DNA of 64,000 bases from Alentia gelatinosa (taxonomy: Eukaryota > Annelida > Polychaeta > Phyllodocida > Polynoidae): assembly GCA_950022655.1 (NCBI GenBank), contig OX465579.1:142252913-142316912 (forward strand), written 5' to 3'. The notes below the pieces were generated by a model. That model did not search any database, was not told the origin of the DNA, and was given only the letters and a program-made list of their open reading frames with translations. The first letter of the stretch is position 1, and each line of letters opens with the position of its first letter. Shown here piece after piece: positions 46,236 through 56,955 of the stretch. The position numbers and the translations under genes were made by a program.

Positions 46236-46985
46236 CTATCGTAAAACTGGATGAGTTTCATTCTTGGCCACCGTATGCCACTACTGGAGTTTGGTAGAGT
46301 GACTTCATGAGGTGAAGCCGAGTGAAGTCCGAAGGCAAAACTCCAGGGCCCTGTTTCAAAAGCAGTGGAAGGTCCGTTAATAGTGGTTAGTCCGTTAATA
46401 GCGTGAGCTCCCGTTGCATAAGCCGATAGGACTTATGAAACAGGGCCCAGGAGTGGCATGCGGTGGCCAAGATTAAAACGAATCAAGTGTTGATTTTATC
46501 CTACCCCGTCTCCTCGGTTTTGGAATATTATGCGACAACAATTCTGTATGCCACTAGTGGCATATAAAACTCCATATGCCAGTCAGCGTGACATATGGAA
46601 ACTCAATGTTAAGCCTATGCAGTTTTATATTAGGGGTAGGATAAAGTCATATATACCCAGCCTTGACTCTATCGTAAAACTGGATGAGTTTTAATCTTAG
46701 CCACCGTATGCCACAACTGGAGTTTGGCAAAGTGACTTCATGAGGCAAAGCCGAGTCAAGTCCAGAGCCATACCCCAGGAGTGGCATCTGGTGGCCAAGA
46801 TTAAAACAAATCAGGTTTTGATTTTATCCTCCCCGGTCTCCCCGATTTTGGAATATTAGGTGATAATAATTCTGTATGCCACTAGTGACATATAAAACTC
46901 TGTATGCCAGTCAGCGTGGCATACGGAATCTCAATGTTAATCCTATGGGATTTTATATTAGGGGTGGGATAAATACCTATATCCC
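46236..46985. repeat. Tandem duplication of a ~340-bp unit
   Basis: Both copies begin CTATCGTAAAACTGGATGAG (46236 and 46679) and run in parallel to a TTTTATATTAGGGGT word near the end. They share about 90% of bases by eye. The first copy is longer because of the 103-bp insertion at 46346-46448. Within each unit, GTATGCCACTA and GGCATACGG-type words are inverted, so the unit is itself a foldback. Confidence 0.75.
46346..46448. mobile_element. 103-bp MITE with empty site in adjacent copy
   Basis: GGGCCCTGTTTCAAAAG at the left and ATGAAACAGGGCCC at the right are inverted termini. The second copy of the surrounding tandem repeat lacks it (CCCCAGGAGTGG at about 46773), giving a natural empty site. 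The duplicated target is ambiguous, 1-3 bp, possibly CAG. Confidence 0.7.
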
Positions 46986-47271
46986 ACAAGTAGGCCTACT
47001 TCTTGTTACTGGTCAGTCGGAGGTCAACGTAGATACGGTTCTCGCCGGGTACCAGCAGTGGCTTCCTCACGGTAAAACCACTCAGCAGTGACTCATGTCG
47101 GCCCCGCTGTTTAACAAAAAAATCGGGAGGATTAAACGAGTTGAGAAGCAAGTCATTAGTCCCCCTAAAAGCATTATACTCCATCCCTAACTGAGTACCG
47201 GTAGCTTTTAAAGTCTTGACACACTGGGTTTGCACTGCATTTACTGAACTTCGATTCGGCCCATGTTAATT

Positions 47272-47690
47272 AGGTCAAGCAGCTCACCATCATAGCAGAT
47301 GAGCAGGGGGAGAAGGTCAAAAGCAAACATGGCCTGCCTAAGACCAGGGCTGAGAAGCCAAAATCTCCCTCAATAGAGGAGTCGTTGGGTGCGGTCTCAT
47401 ATCAGCCAGAACCGACTGTTCAAAGCCTAAACATGGTACAATCGGAGCAATTCTGGGAAATAATGGTGGCATTCTGCAATGAGAGGGAGAAACCATGCAG
47501 CCCTCACCAACAGCACAGGGAAACCCTCCCGTAAGACTGCTTGCCAGTCTGACTCTGACACTAGCTCCGATGGAGAGCTGGAGTGTTGTCAACTCTCCCG
47601 GGAGGAAGACCAGATAGATGTTGCCGATTCCTACCATGATGGACTCTATGATATTACAAACGCATATTTACATAAATACACATGAACACA
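47272..47690 (+). pseudogene. Unrecognised coding remnant
   Basis: From 47272 a frame is open for about 80 codons (KSKHGLPKTRAEKP, SEQFWEIMVAFCNE). A second, overlapping frame from 47479 is protein-like (SDSDTSSDGELE, VADSYHDGLYDITNAYL). The join suggests a frameshifted remnant of a retroelement first ORF or gag. No family is recognised, and it lies just upstream of a non-LTR element. Confidence 0.35.
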
Positions 47691-47939
47691 CACTTTGAGG
47701 ACCCTAGTTGCCTGAGATCCATCTTTTAAAACAGTCTCATATTTTCACCCGTTAAATGTAGAGTATAATGTGCTATTGGAAGAGCTGAAATGAATAATAA
47801 TGACATTTGAAAACAAAGGGAATACCTGCTTTAACTTTACTATAGGATATACTGTCACATACAATAAGTAAGGCCTAATCTTATAGACTAGCTAACACAG
47901 TAACAAGAAAAGAGAATATGGAATATCTTCTATTCTCAA

Positions 47940-50570
47940 TGAAGAAGACAGATAATCATACACAGCACACACCCCAGAGTATAGAGAACTTTTTGAATCC
48001 TCACTTGGTCTTAAGCAACTTATAAGGAATATAACACGCTATAGCGACACTAAAACTGTCTTGATTTAATTTTCGTTAATAATGATAACTACTCAGAAGC
48101 GGGCCTATCAAATAGTCACATCAGTGACCACTTAGGAATATTCCTAATAAGAAAGAAAAAGAAGATAACCCACACAAAGGTAACTTTTAACGGACGTTCA
48201 TCGAGAAATTATTGTAAAGACACATTCACGAAAAACCTTCTAAATTGTAACTGGGAAAAATTCTTTAGATCAAACGACCCAAATGAAATGTGGAAAATAA
48301 TGTTGGATAATATCACCCAAGAACTCGACCGACAATGTCCGATAAAAACCTACACGGTTAAGGAAAAACGAGAAATATGGTTATCTAATGAAGTACTCGA
48401 AATTATTAAAGATAAAGATAGATTGTTACGTAAAGCCCGCAAAAGCAACACTAATGTTGACTGGTTTAATGCCAGACAAGCAAGAAATACTGCAAATACT
48501 AGGGTTAGACAAGCAAAAAGTGATTACATCAAGGAGCTATTGGAGATTAATGCTAGTGATAATAAAAAATTTTGGAGAACGTTATCAAAATTTACCAAAG
48601 AGGACCCAAACAAAAGAGACTCATTTAATCTAAAATCAAACGGTGTTGACATTGAACCTAACCTTACAGCTAATTTTATTAACGAATATTTTAGTAACAT
48701 CGGCCCAAATCTGGCAAAAAATTTCAAAGAGGAATGGGTAAACGAAAATTCTTTAGATAATTTACAGACTAATGAAGCCGAAGTCCTAAAATACCTTATG
48801 AAAATTCAAGTTACTAAATCATCTGCTATCGAGGGAATCACCTCTACCTACCTTAGGGATGCACTGGTAGCCTTGATCTCACAATTTACTTATCTCCTGA
48901 ACATCTCTTTTACTGTTGGTGTCTTCCCTGGGGAGTGGAAGAAAGCGTTGATTATCCCGTTAAAAAAAGAGGGGGACCATTCAGATGTTAACAACCTGAG
49001 GCCAATCTCACTTCTTCCACTCCCAGGCAAGATTATGGAAAAAATAGTCCACTGTCATGTATACGAATTTTTGAATGGCAACAATGTCATTAGTGACCGA
49101 CAAAATGGATTCAGACCTGGTCGTTCGACTACGGGAACCATCTCATGTCATGAAGACATATCTGAAGCTATAAATGTTGGCCAGGTCACTCTCTGTGCCT
49201 ATGTAGACTTCCGCAAAGCCTTTGATACTATAAATCACAAAATTTTGCTCCAAAAACTAAGTGGCATGGGGCTTTGCGGGAGTCTACATGGATGGTTTGC
49301 TAGGTATTTAAGAGATAGGTCGCAGCAAACTCTTGCTAACAATGTTAAGTCGCTCCCAGGATGGGTCTCCTGTGGTGTCCCACAGGGATCCATCCTGGGA
49401 CCGCTACTATTCATCCTATACATAAAGGACCTACACCTTTCTATTTTTAATAGCAACTGTTTGCACTACGCGGACGACACTGTTTTGTATGTTAGTGATT
49501 GTAACATTATATCAGCAAAGAACACACTACAGCATGATATGCAGAACCTAGTGTCCTGGTGTAACCGCAATTACCTCACAATCAATGTAAAAAAAAACAA
49601 AGTTGTCTTATATGGTTCTGTTAAACGAGCTACACAACAAAACGCTCAAAATTGTAATCTTGTAGTGAACAATGAAGTTATTCAACAGGTACACTCGTAT
49701 AAGTATTTAGGTATGATTCTTGACCGCAACTTAAATTTTAACCATCATATACGTAATTTATTAAAAACTGTTTCACATAAAATTTATCTACTTCGCAAAA
49801 TACGAACTTACATAACTACTGAAGCGGCCTTGAAAATATACAAAACCATGATGTTACCACTACTAGACTATGGGGACGTCCTATTCGCACGAACCAGTAA
49901 AAATCAACTAGATCAACTACAGATCGCCCAGAACAAAGCACTGCGAATAGTCTACAAAGCCGGCCTTGATATCCCACGAAAAACACTTCACAAAAGTGCT
50001 CAACTGCCATTTCTCAATGCACGGAGAGACTTCCATGTACACTGTCTTATGTATAATAGAACTGACGACAACGACAAACTAACAACTGTATCGAGATCCA
50101 CCAGATCCAATGATGCAGTGAAATTCAAGCAATCACAACCAAACTGTGCTTTTTACTTGAACTCACTTAACTACTATGTACCTCAACTCTGGAATAGTTT
50201 AACACCTCAAGTTAGAAGTGTTAACACACTCAAATCATTTAAGACTCAGTTAAAAATACAAATGCTTGGAGAGCTGAACAGTCTTTGAGATGAACTCTTT
50301 GTGTATGGTTTGCCGTATGTGAGCTTTGTTGCTGGCGAAATGCTGACTAGTGTCTATCGATTGATTCCTTGGCTTGTTCACACTTCTCCAGTTTATCTCG
50401 ACTTACCACCTTAGCACACCATTGTATATTGTATTTATGTTCCACCTATTATACCATATGAAAAAAGGGTATGTAAACATTGTAAAAAATCCACCTCTGG
50501 TGGTGCAAGGAAACCAGCTTGTACTCAGCTGAGCGCTGCCAGATAAAATAAAAGTCTAAAAAAAACCAAA
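47940..50570 (+). mobile_element. Non-LTR retrotransposon 3 (endonuclease remnant + RT + 3' tail)
   Basis: The 5' limit is uncertain. The end of an APE endonuclease (DLIFVNN, HISDHLG) is readable from about 48067 in the RT frame, but upstream of that the frame is shifted. The RT frame ends at 50288. The 3' UTR runs to an A-rich end of AAAATAAAAGTCTAAAAAAA type near 50565. CR1/Jockey-like. Confidence 0.7.
48067..50288 (+). CDS. Non-LTR reverse transcriptase, uninterrupted frame
   Basis: The frame is open from the endonuclease C-terminus (ISDHLG at about 48117) through the RT. The first internal ATG is at 48288, giving 666 residues. RT motifs are complete: LRPISLLPLPGKIMEK, RQNGFRPGRSTTG, YVDFRKAFDTI, CGVPQGSILGPLLF, HYADDTVL (YADD at 49467-49478), YKYLGMILDR and the C-terminal YYVPQLWNSLTPQVRS block. 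No stop lies inside the RT domain, so this copy is younger than the other two. The endonuclease is truncated, so it is not autonomous as seen. Confidence 0.85.
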
Positions 50571-51509
50571 AAAACAGCAGCACTGACAGTCTATCAGTGT
50601 TCCTGATACTCCTTTATGTTATTTTCCAATGTCTCCTTAACTTATGGATAAAGATGATCCATAAGCAGTGGGATGTGGTGGTAGCTAGTCATCCACCTCT
50701 GTTCCTTGTTTCCTTCAGTACTGGGATGAGAGTAGTTTGTGGAGAAGTCCTACCCTTAGGAGGGTGGTTGTGGCCCCTAAAATTCGAGGTCAACTCTCGA
50801 CTGATGTCTACGTCCCAAGGCGCTAGGAAATATCATGTAAGGAGGTCAGGGTCAAGGTTGGGGTTTGCTGCGAATGCAGTCATTGGCTACTCGGTCTACT
50901 CTATTCCTTATATGGACTTAGTGTAATGGGACAACTCCATGCTGGCAGTATAGGCCTCTGTAGCCTAGTGTCCTATGGTATTCCAACCTCCTCACTGTAG
51001 TGGTGGTAATGCTCAGCAGCCTAGAGATATTGATGCTTTGGTGTGTGGGTGAAGAGTAATTTCTGTGACCATTTTGCTGCTTATATACTTTCTGAGAGGT
51101 CAGTGCAAACGAAGACAGAGGATAGTTCAAACGCTGGGGGTGGCAGATCAAACACTTAGGCCTTAACTACTATCTGGAGCGAGGACCTGTCAGAAAGCAT
51201 CCTGTGTCAATCTCAATACTACTATGTCATGATATACATATGATTACGTCTATATAATCAAAAACAGTGTAGTTGGAGTTTCTGATATACAATGTCTTCC
51301 CCATCCCCTTCCACACACAAGCACAATTCTAGTTTTTCTCTATTTAAACCCCTGAATAAAGGCATTTCTGGGTCAGTTTATAACAGGGTCAAATTTTAGG
51401 CATCATTTACAAAATATTTGTTTTATAAACTAAATTGGAAGAATCAACTCAATAAACATGAAACCTTCAGAGATTGTGAACTGAAAAATAAGATTAGCGA
51501 TCACGTGTC
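50571..51509. other. Unassigned stretch
   Basis: Nothing firm. The minus-strand translation near 51110-50950 shows a short helix-turn-helix-like stretch (HQSINISRLLSIT, VRRLEYHRTLGYRG) that could be a transposase or integrase fragment. It is too short to call. Confidence 0.3.
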
Positions 51510-51639
51510 ATGTCACGTGACGAAAAGATAAAATGTTGTCAGTCCGTCTCTAGTAACCGCCCTCTAGGGGCATTCACTAGTAACCAGTCCTGTGCCCTTG
51601 CCTCTGCCAAGGGCACAGTATTACTGTGTTACCTGGAAA

Positions 51640-52170
51640 CGAGCAGAAGTATGCGTATACTGGATTTTATGTATAAACAACTTGGTTCGGACTTGCAAGA
51701 TGAATCAAAAACAGCTCATACTCGGCTAAACACTGGTCCGATCTTCAAACAAAATTTTCCGAAATTAACTGAATACAAACGCTCACTAAATTATATGGGA
51801 CCTGATCTCTGGAGTAGTTTGCCTGCCAAAGTAAGGTCTATTGATAATTACATGGAATTTAAGAGGTTTATTAAATCACATATTAGGAGTTCGATACGGT
51901 TAGCAAATCAGTCAACAGATACACTACTGATATTTTCTTTTAAAAAAAACTAATGAGATTGGTCCTTCTTGTCTGTGCCGGGGGTGGCCCGTTGCCCTGA
52001 ACTCACCATGGTCCCCCTTTGACTATTGAAACTGTGCTATAGGTTGTGTATTTATTAATTCATTGTATATTTATGTTATGTATTTGTTTACCTGCGATAC
52101 CCTCAGACTGTAACTTGTGGAACTACTGTAACATGGACCTGGCCATGCAAGGAAACCAGCACAATTCATT
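51640..52170 (+). mobile_element. 3' fragment of a fourth non-LTR retrotransposon
   Basis: The translation up to 51953 ends with the conserved RT C-terminal block (YMGPDLWSSLPAKVRSID, FKRFIKSHI). It is followed by a 3' UTR with ATGCAAGGAAACCAGC, similar to the GGTGCAAGGAAACCAGC of the preceding element's tail near 50502. Everything upstream of the C-terminus is missing. Confidence 0.65.
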
Positions 52171-52184
52171 GTTGCGCACTAACC

Positions 52185-53008
52185 AGGGCCTTTTTTTCAG
52201 TCACGACAATCGTTATTAATGATACCCTAAGACCGTACAGCGAATGTACGACACTTTGGAAGACAAAAGATGGCGGGTGTTCTATAGACACGATCGTAGT
52301 GTGCCACGGACGATCGCCGCGATAAACGTCGGCCGTCACGACAAGTATAGAATTGTCTTAGGTTCTATCAAGGAACCAGGGAACCGTTTTGGTTATATCG
52401 GCGAATCTAATAGGCCGATCTTCTTCATAGTTGGTACGAATATAGGTTATGGGTATCCCTTACTCGTGTTAAAGTTTCATGGCTTAATTCTCTCAGAAAG
52501 TGAGTGAAATCTCGATTGCGGCCCCTGTACTACCCTGGACCTGAGAACCAGCTATGCTTGTCACGTGACAGCTGCAGAGGGTCAAGGTCGCCGCATAAAT
52601 TAGCGGAGGTGTGAGAGTACACTGACCGCCAGAACAGATGTTTGCTATGATGAAATTCAATCACAAATATCGGCGAATCGATGCTTCCGATCTTCTTCAT
52701 ATTTGGTACGATAATAGGTCATATATTGTATCCCTTACTCGTATTAAAATTTCATTGCTTAATTCCAACAGGAAGTGAATTTTCACATTGGGTACAACAT
52801 GTCCATAGATGTCTTAGGGCTACGCTACATTGGGTGGCAAATTTACCCATGTGACCCTACGATTGTCGTGACTATAGCACACCTCAGACCGCCCTAAGTG
52901 TCTTAGAGTGGCGATGATTAGCCGACCACCTAAAATATCGCGTCTATAGTACACTGACAGCAAAAACATGTCGCCCATAACGATTGTCGTGACTGAAAAA
53001 CAGGGCCC
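52185..53008. mobile_element. Family A foldback element, first of an abutting pair
   Basis: 824 bp. Starts AGGGCCTTTTTTTCAGTCAC and ends with the inverted GTGACTGAAAAACAGGGCCC. The core (CATATTTGGTACGATAATAG, TTAAAATTTCATTGCTTAAT) is present. The next element starts two bases later. Confidence 0.7.
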
Positions 53009-53009
53009 A

Positions 53010-53879
53010 GGGCCCTGTTTTTCAGTCACGACATTTGTGAGTGTCACAAGCCTAAGATCGCAGAGCCGATCTACAACATATTTGTTAGACAAAAGATGGC
53101 CGGTGTGCTATAGACAGTGTTGTAGTGCGCCACGGGAGATCGCCACTAAAAGTGTCGGCCGTTACGACAGGTATAGAATTGTCTTAGGTTCTATCAAAGA
53201 ACCAGGGAACCGTTTTGGTTATATCGCCGGATCAGGGCTGCCGATTTCCTTCATATTTGGAATCCTTATAGGTCTTATGTGTCCCTTACTCGTGTTAAAT
53301 ATTCATGGATTAGTTCCTACGGGAAGTGGTGAAAATTGATAACCCTTTGCCAACTACATAGGCTTTTGCTTTTTGGCCATGCCTCTGCTAATATATGCAG
53401 GGACCTTGACATTCACTGCGCTTGTGCTCGGTTCATTCCTCTGAATGGATAGTAAATGAATCGGGAACAAGTGCAGTCAAAGTCATAGGCCGACATTGGC
53501 CACCAAAGCAGACGTTTCCTATGACGAAATTCAATCGCGAATATCGTCCAATCGGTGCGCTCCATCTTCTTCATATTTGGTACGATTATTGGTTTTATGT
53601 ATCCCTTACTTTTGTTAAAATTTCATTGCTTAATTCCTATGGGAAGTTAACTTGCGCGTTCGGTACGACATGCCCATAGATGTCTTAGGGCTACGACAGT
53701 TTGGGAGACAAATTTACCCACGTGACCTTACATTTGTAATGACTATAGCACACCTCACAACGCCCCAAGTGTCTTAGGGCTGCGATAAATAGCCGACCCC
53801 CTGAAATGTCACGACTATAGTACACTGACAGCAAAAACATGTCGTTCATAACGATTGTTGTGACTGAAAAACAGGGCCC
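53010..53879. mobile_element. Family A foldback element, second of an abutting pair
   Basis: 870 bp. Starts GGGCCCTGTTTTTCAGTCAC and ends with the inverted GTGACTGAAAAACAGGGCCC. Same internal core near 53250-53330 and 53565-53650. The two copies share most of their right halves and differ more in their left halves. Confidence 0.75.
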
Positions 53880-54199
53880 AGACTAAATAAAATACTTTAA
53901 AAAATGATTTAAAAAAAGGGCACCCGGCGCGATAGGCTACATATGATACATGAGAGAAAAGGTAATCTTACCGGAAGACCTACATAAAGAACAACAGTTT
54001 TCAGATTTTAACTGCACGAGGCACCTCAGTCTCCAAATCTATATCAGGTTACTTCTGCCCCTATGTGCGGGAGAAGCTCCAAGCAAATCTTACAAAGAAT
54101 CTAGCTTTGTAAAAAAAAGTGATATCTCAAGTTATCGCTACAAACAGCTCATCGTGCATTATGAAAAATATAGAATTTGTATAGTTCTAACATAACATC

Positions 54200-55113
54200 A
54201 TTTGGACTACAGGACTCAAGGTATTTGTAATCACCAAAACACCCAGTCTTCAAGAAACACTAGACTTAGACTTACATCTAGAAGACATTTCGGATGACGA
54301 CAAAAGTGCCACCTCAACCAGAAGTATCAACACCAACTCAGTGAAAAACAACCCCGAAACCAAGAACACCGTGGGAACCACCGACATCACCCACGTAGAA
54401 CCATATGTACCATCGACAAACAAATCAACACCAATGACCGCCTCCTACATACCCAGCCCCATCAAACAACATCAACCAAGACGCACAGTACCCACAAACG
54501 AACTGATGCTTGACCTGTATCCATCATCAGGAAGATGGACCAGGAAGTTGGAAAAGACCTGCTTGAAAGCATGAAACGAAACAACTTATATCCCCGAAAG
54601 TAGACACATCATGCTTGCATAAATGAAAAAATTATCACAACGACCACTGCTTTCAATTGGACATTTACAATGAATTGAACAAACTGTTAATAATATTACT
54701 GTTATCAGGTTAAGAAATTTTACACAAATGTTATACAGTTGCATTACTATGGCTTAACAATTATTAATGTATACCCACTATCAACCTTGTATATTATATA
54801 AATCAACCAATAACTACACATCTATTTATACTTGGCCCAGCCAATTGTATAATTTTATAAAATAGTTATAACCTTCCCATATCACGAGACACTGTCCATT
54901 CGTCTCTAATCATTCTACTCTGTACCTTATCTGGCACCACTTAATCATCTATTTATAGTAACACACAACCTTGACCCCCAGGGTCCAACAGGAAGTTAAG
55001 AAACAAATCTGAATCCCTAAATGGCACTTAACCAAAGCTAACCAAAATTTGTATCATCACCTGATGAAGTACTATAAATTGGTACGAAACATCGTGTTCC
55101 CCGCTGATACCAC
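54200..55113 (+). mobile_element. Candidate Penelope-like 3' region
   Basis: An open, low-complexity frame (about 54240-54574; Thr, Asn, Pro and Ser rich, containing DLDLHLEDISDDD and TKNTVGTTDITHVEP) is followed by AT-rich sequence and then a hammerhead-like motif at 55051-55110. Penelope-like elements often carry such motifs in their terminal repeats. Without RT sequence here the assignment is tentative. Confidence 0.35.
55051..55110 (+). ncRNA. Hammerhead-ribozyme-like motif
   Basis: The core CTGATGA (55061-55067) and GAAA (55086-55089) flank a 4-bp stem II (GTAC 55069-55072 with GTAC 55082-55085). A minimal stem III follows: ACA 55089-55091, loop TCG, TGT 55095-55097. Distal stem I pairs GTATCA (55051-55056) with TGATAC (55105-55110). 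The pairs next to the core are mismatched and one extra A follows the first core, so activity is doubtful. Confidence 0.5.
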
Positions 55114-55142
55114 ACATCATACCACCATTGTCATCTTGATTG

Positions 55143-55602
55143 TGTGGTGGTCGCCGCCTGTCTAGCAGGTTGGATGACCCCAATCCGGAACGCTAGTTCC
55201 AGGCAGGATCCCACCCTACGCACCCAACGTAGGTTGGTTCGGTTTTCGGTTAGTTTGCACAGACCTAATCACACATAACACAACAACGTCTTTTAATAAA
55301 CAGGGATGTTTATTAATCACTTACTTCCCGGAAAGATCTGGAAGATCTTTCCCACAAGTACAGTACCCTAGCACATGGGTGCTAGGTAGCGCTGGAAAGG
55401 CTAATCTCAAAGACTCGCCTAACCACCAGGAAGGTTACAAGAACCCGCCTTCAAAGTGAGGGCCCAAGGGTAACGTAATCCCGGTCTCCGCCGCGCCACT
55501 CTCGTGTGCGGCGTTGTCCGGAATCACTACACAGTAAGGATCGGCACGTCGCGCCACCTTCCGTGAAACAAACGAACACTGCTGGATTCCCACCCCACTA
55601 CA
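55143..55602 (-). mobile_element. Candidate LTR (3' LTR on the minus strand)
   Basis: Read on the minus strand, a purine tract (CTGGGAGGGG) precedes TGTAGTGGGG at 55602. The other edge on the plus strand begins TGTGGTGG, so the ends are TG...CA with short imperfect inversions. An AATAAA signal lies near 55310 on the minus strand. Length 460 bp. The matching LTR was not found in the window; it may lie beyond 64000. Confidence 0.45.
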
Positions 55603-56955
55603 TTACCCCTCCCAGTTTTTACTAAGGGGGGGAAACCAAGGCAGCCATTTTGCTGCTAGGGGACAACCCAATTAAAAATTACAACGTAAATCCAGCAGTT
55701 CTTGGTCTACTCTCTAGCTTCCTGGTGTTCACAAGAATTCACTGATACCAATGTATAAGTGAAAAAGGTGGAATTGTAAGACGTAGAAATTATTAAAAAT
55801 ATAGAAGATACGACATTTAGGAAAGAAGAAACGACATTTGAAGAATGAAGGACTAGCCTCGCTAGCACCTTGAATAAATTTGATATTCACCCATCTTGAG
55901 CCGGGGAGCGTATTTCTTGAGCGTCGGGCAGGGAAGACTCGACAGTCGCGGACCTACAGGTGGTCAGCCCGGCCTGTCGAGCACTCTGCCTCCAGCTGTT
56001 CCGGATCTTGTTGAAGTCCTTTGTTGGCTCCCGGCGAGTGAAGTGTCGTTCTCTTTCTCATCTTGGAGTATCGAGCCCAGCTGGCCCACCGGCGTAGCAG
56101 ACCTACTACATTCAGCCCGATACCGGCGGATGCTGGGCTTCCCACTGTTCTTCAGTTTGGAAGACATCCATATGTAGAGAAGGGTCAGCCTCGCTGGACA
56201 CGTTCTGTGTTGAAAAGTTTCCGAATACGGAAATAACGGCCAAAAAGGCAAAACAATTCTCCATCCACCTGGTAAGAGTGTGTGGTATCAGTGTTCTTTT
56301 ATTTGGCTCCAGCTATACTGGCATATTTTTCCTCGGCTCAAATCGAGTACCAATTAAGGCCCCAATTTTAAGCCGGATTTAGAACTTACAATCACCGACC
56401 CAAGGTAGAAATAGTCGGCGTAATCCAACAGAACAGGGATTACGTCTACTATCTCATTATTGAGTCGACGAACTCAGTTCCGACACAGACCTGGTAAGTC
56501 AGTCCTATACCCGAAAGGCATAGTCTTCCTTACCCGGTACCAGGGACTAGTGTGAACAGGATCCACACCACAGGCCGGAGGTTTTCGTGATGGGGGGCCT
56601 ATCACGGGCCTAACCATCGAGAGAACCTTCAGCCGTCTGAAACCAGGGTTGTGCCTTAGGGAAGTCATTTTACTGGCTTTCCCCAGCCCCAACCCAGGAT
56701 CGCTTATCATAGGTTGCTCCTAACTTTCCCTCTACCCCTCCCAGCGATCCTTGCGGTTCGCTGAGAAAGTGCAGAATTCTGGCTAGGAGGCCACATTCTG
56801 GAAGTAGCTAGGTCGGAAAAAAAAATTTTCCTCCCCGGGACTTCCCATACCCGTCTGACTTCGGATCCAGGAGAGTTGTTGGCTCTGCTGGTTCCGAGTT
56901 TAGACGGCGTCTTCCCGGCCTGCTAGGCACCAGTCGAGTCGGTCGTTGTCAACCC
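55603..56955 (-). other. Sequence between LTR candidate and zinc-finger protein frame
   Basis: GC-rich minus-strand sequence without a clear gene. A minus-strand open frame near 56251-55967 is protein-like in part but ends in a stop and matches no family I know. The region would be the 3' untranslated part of the element if the LTR assignment is right. Confidence 0.4.
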
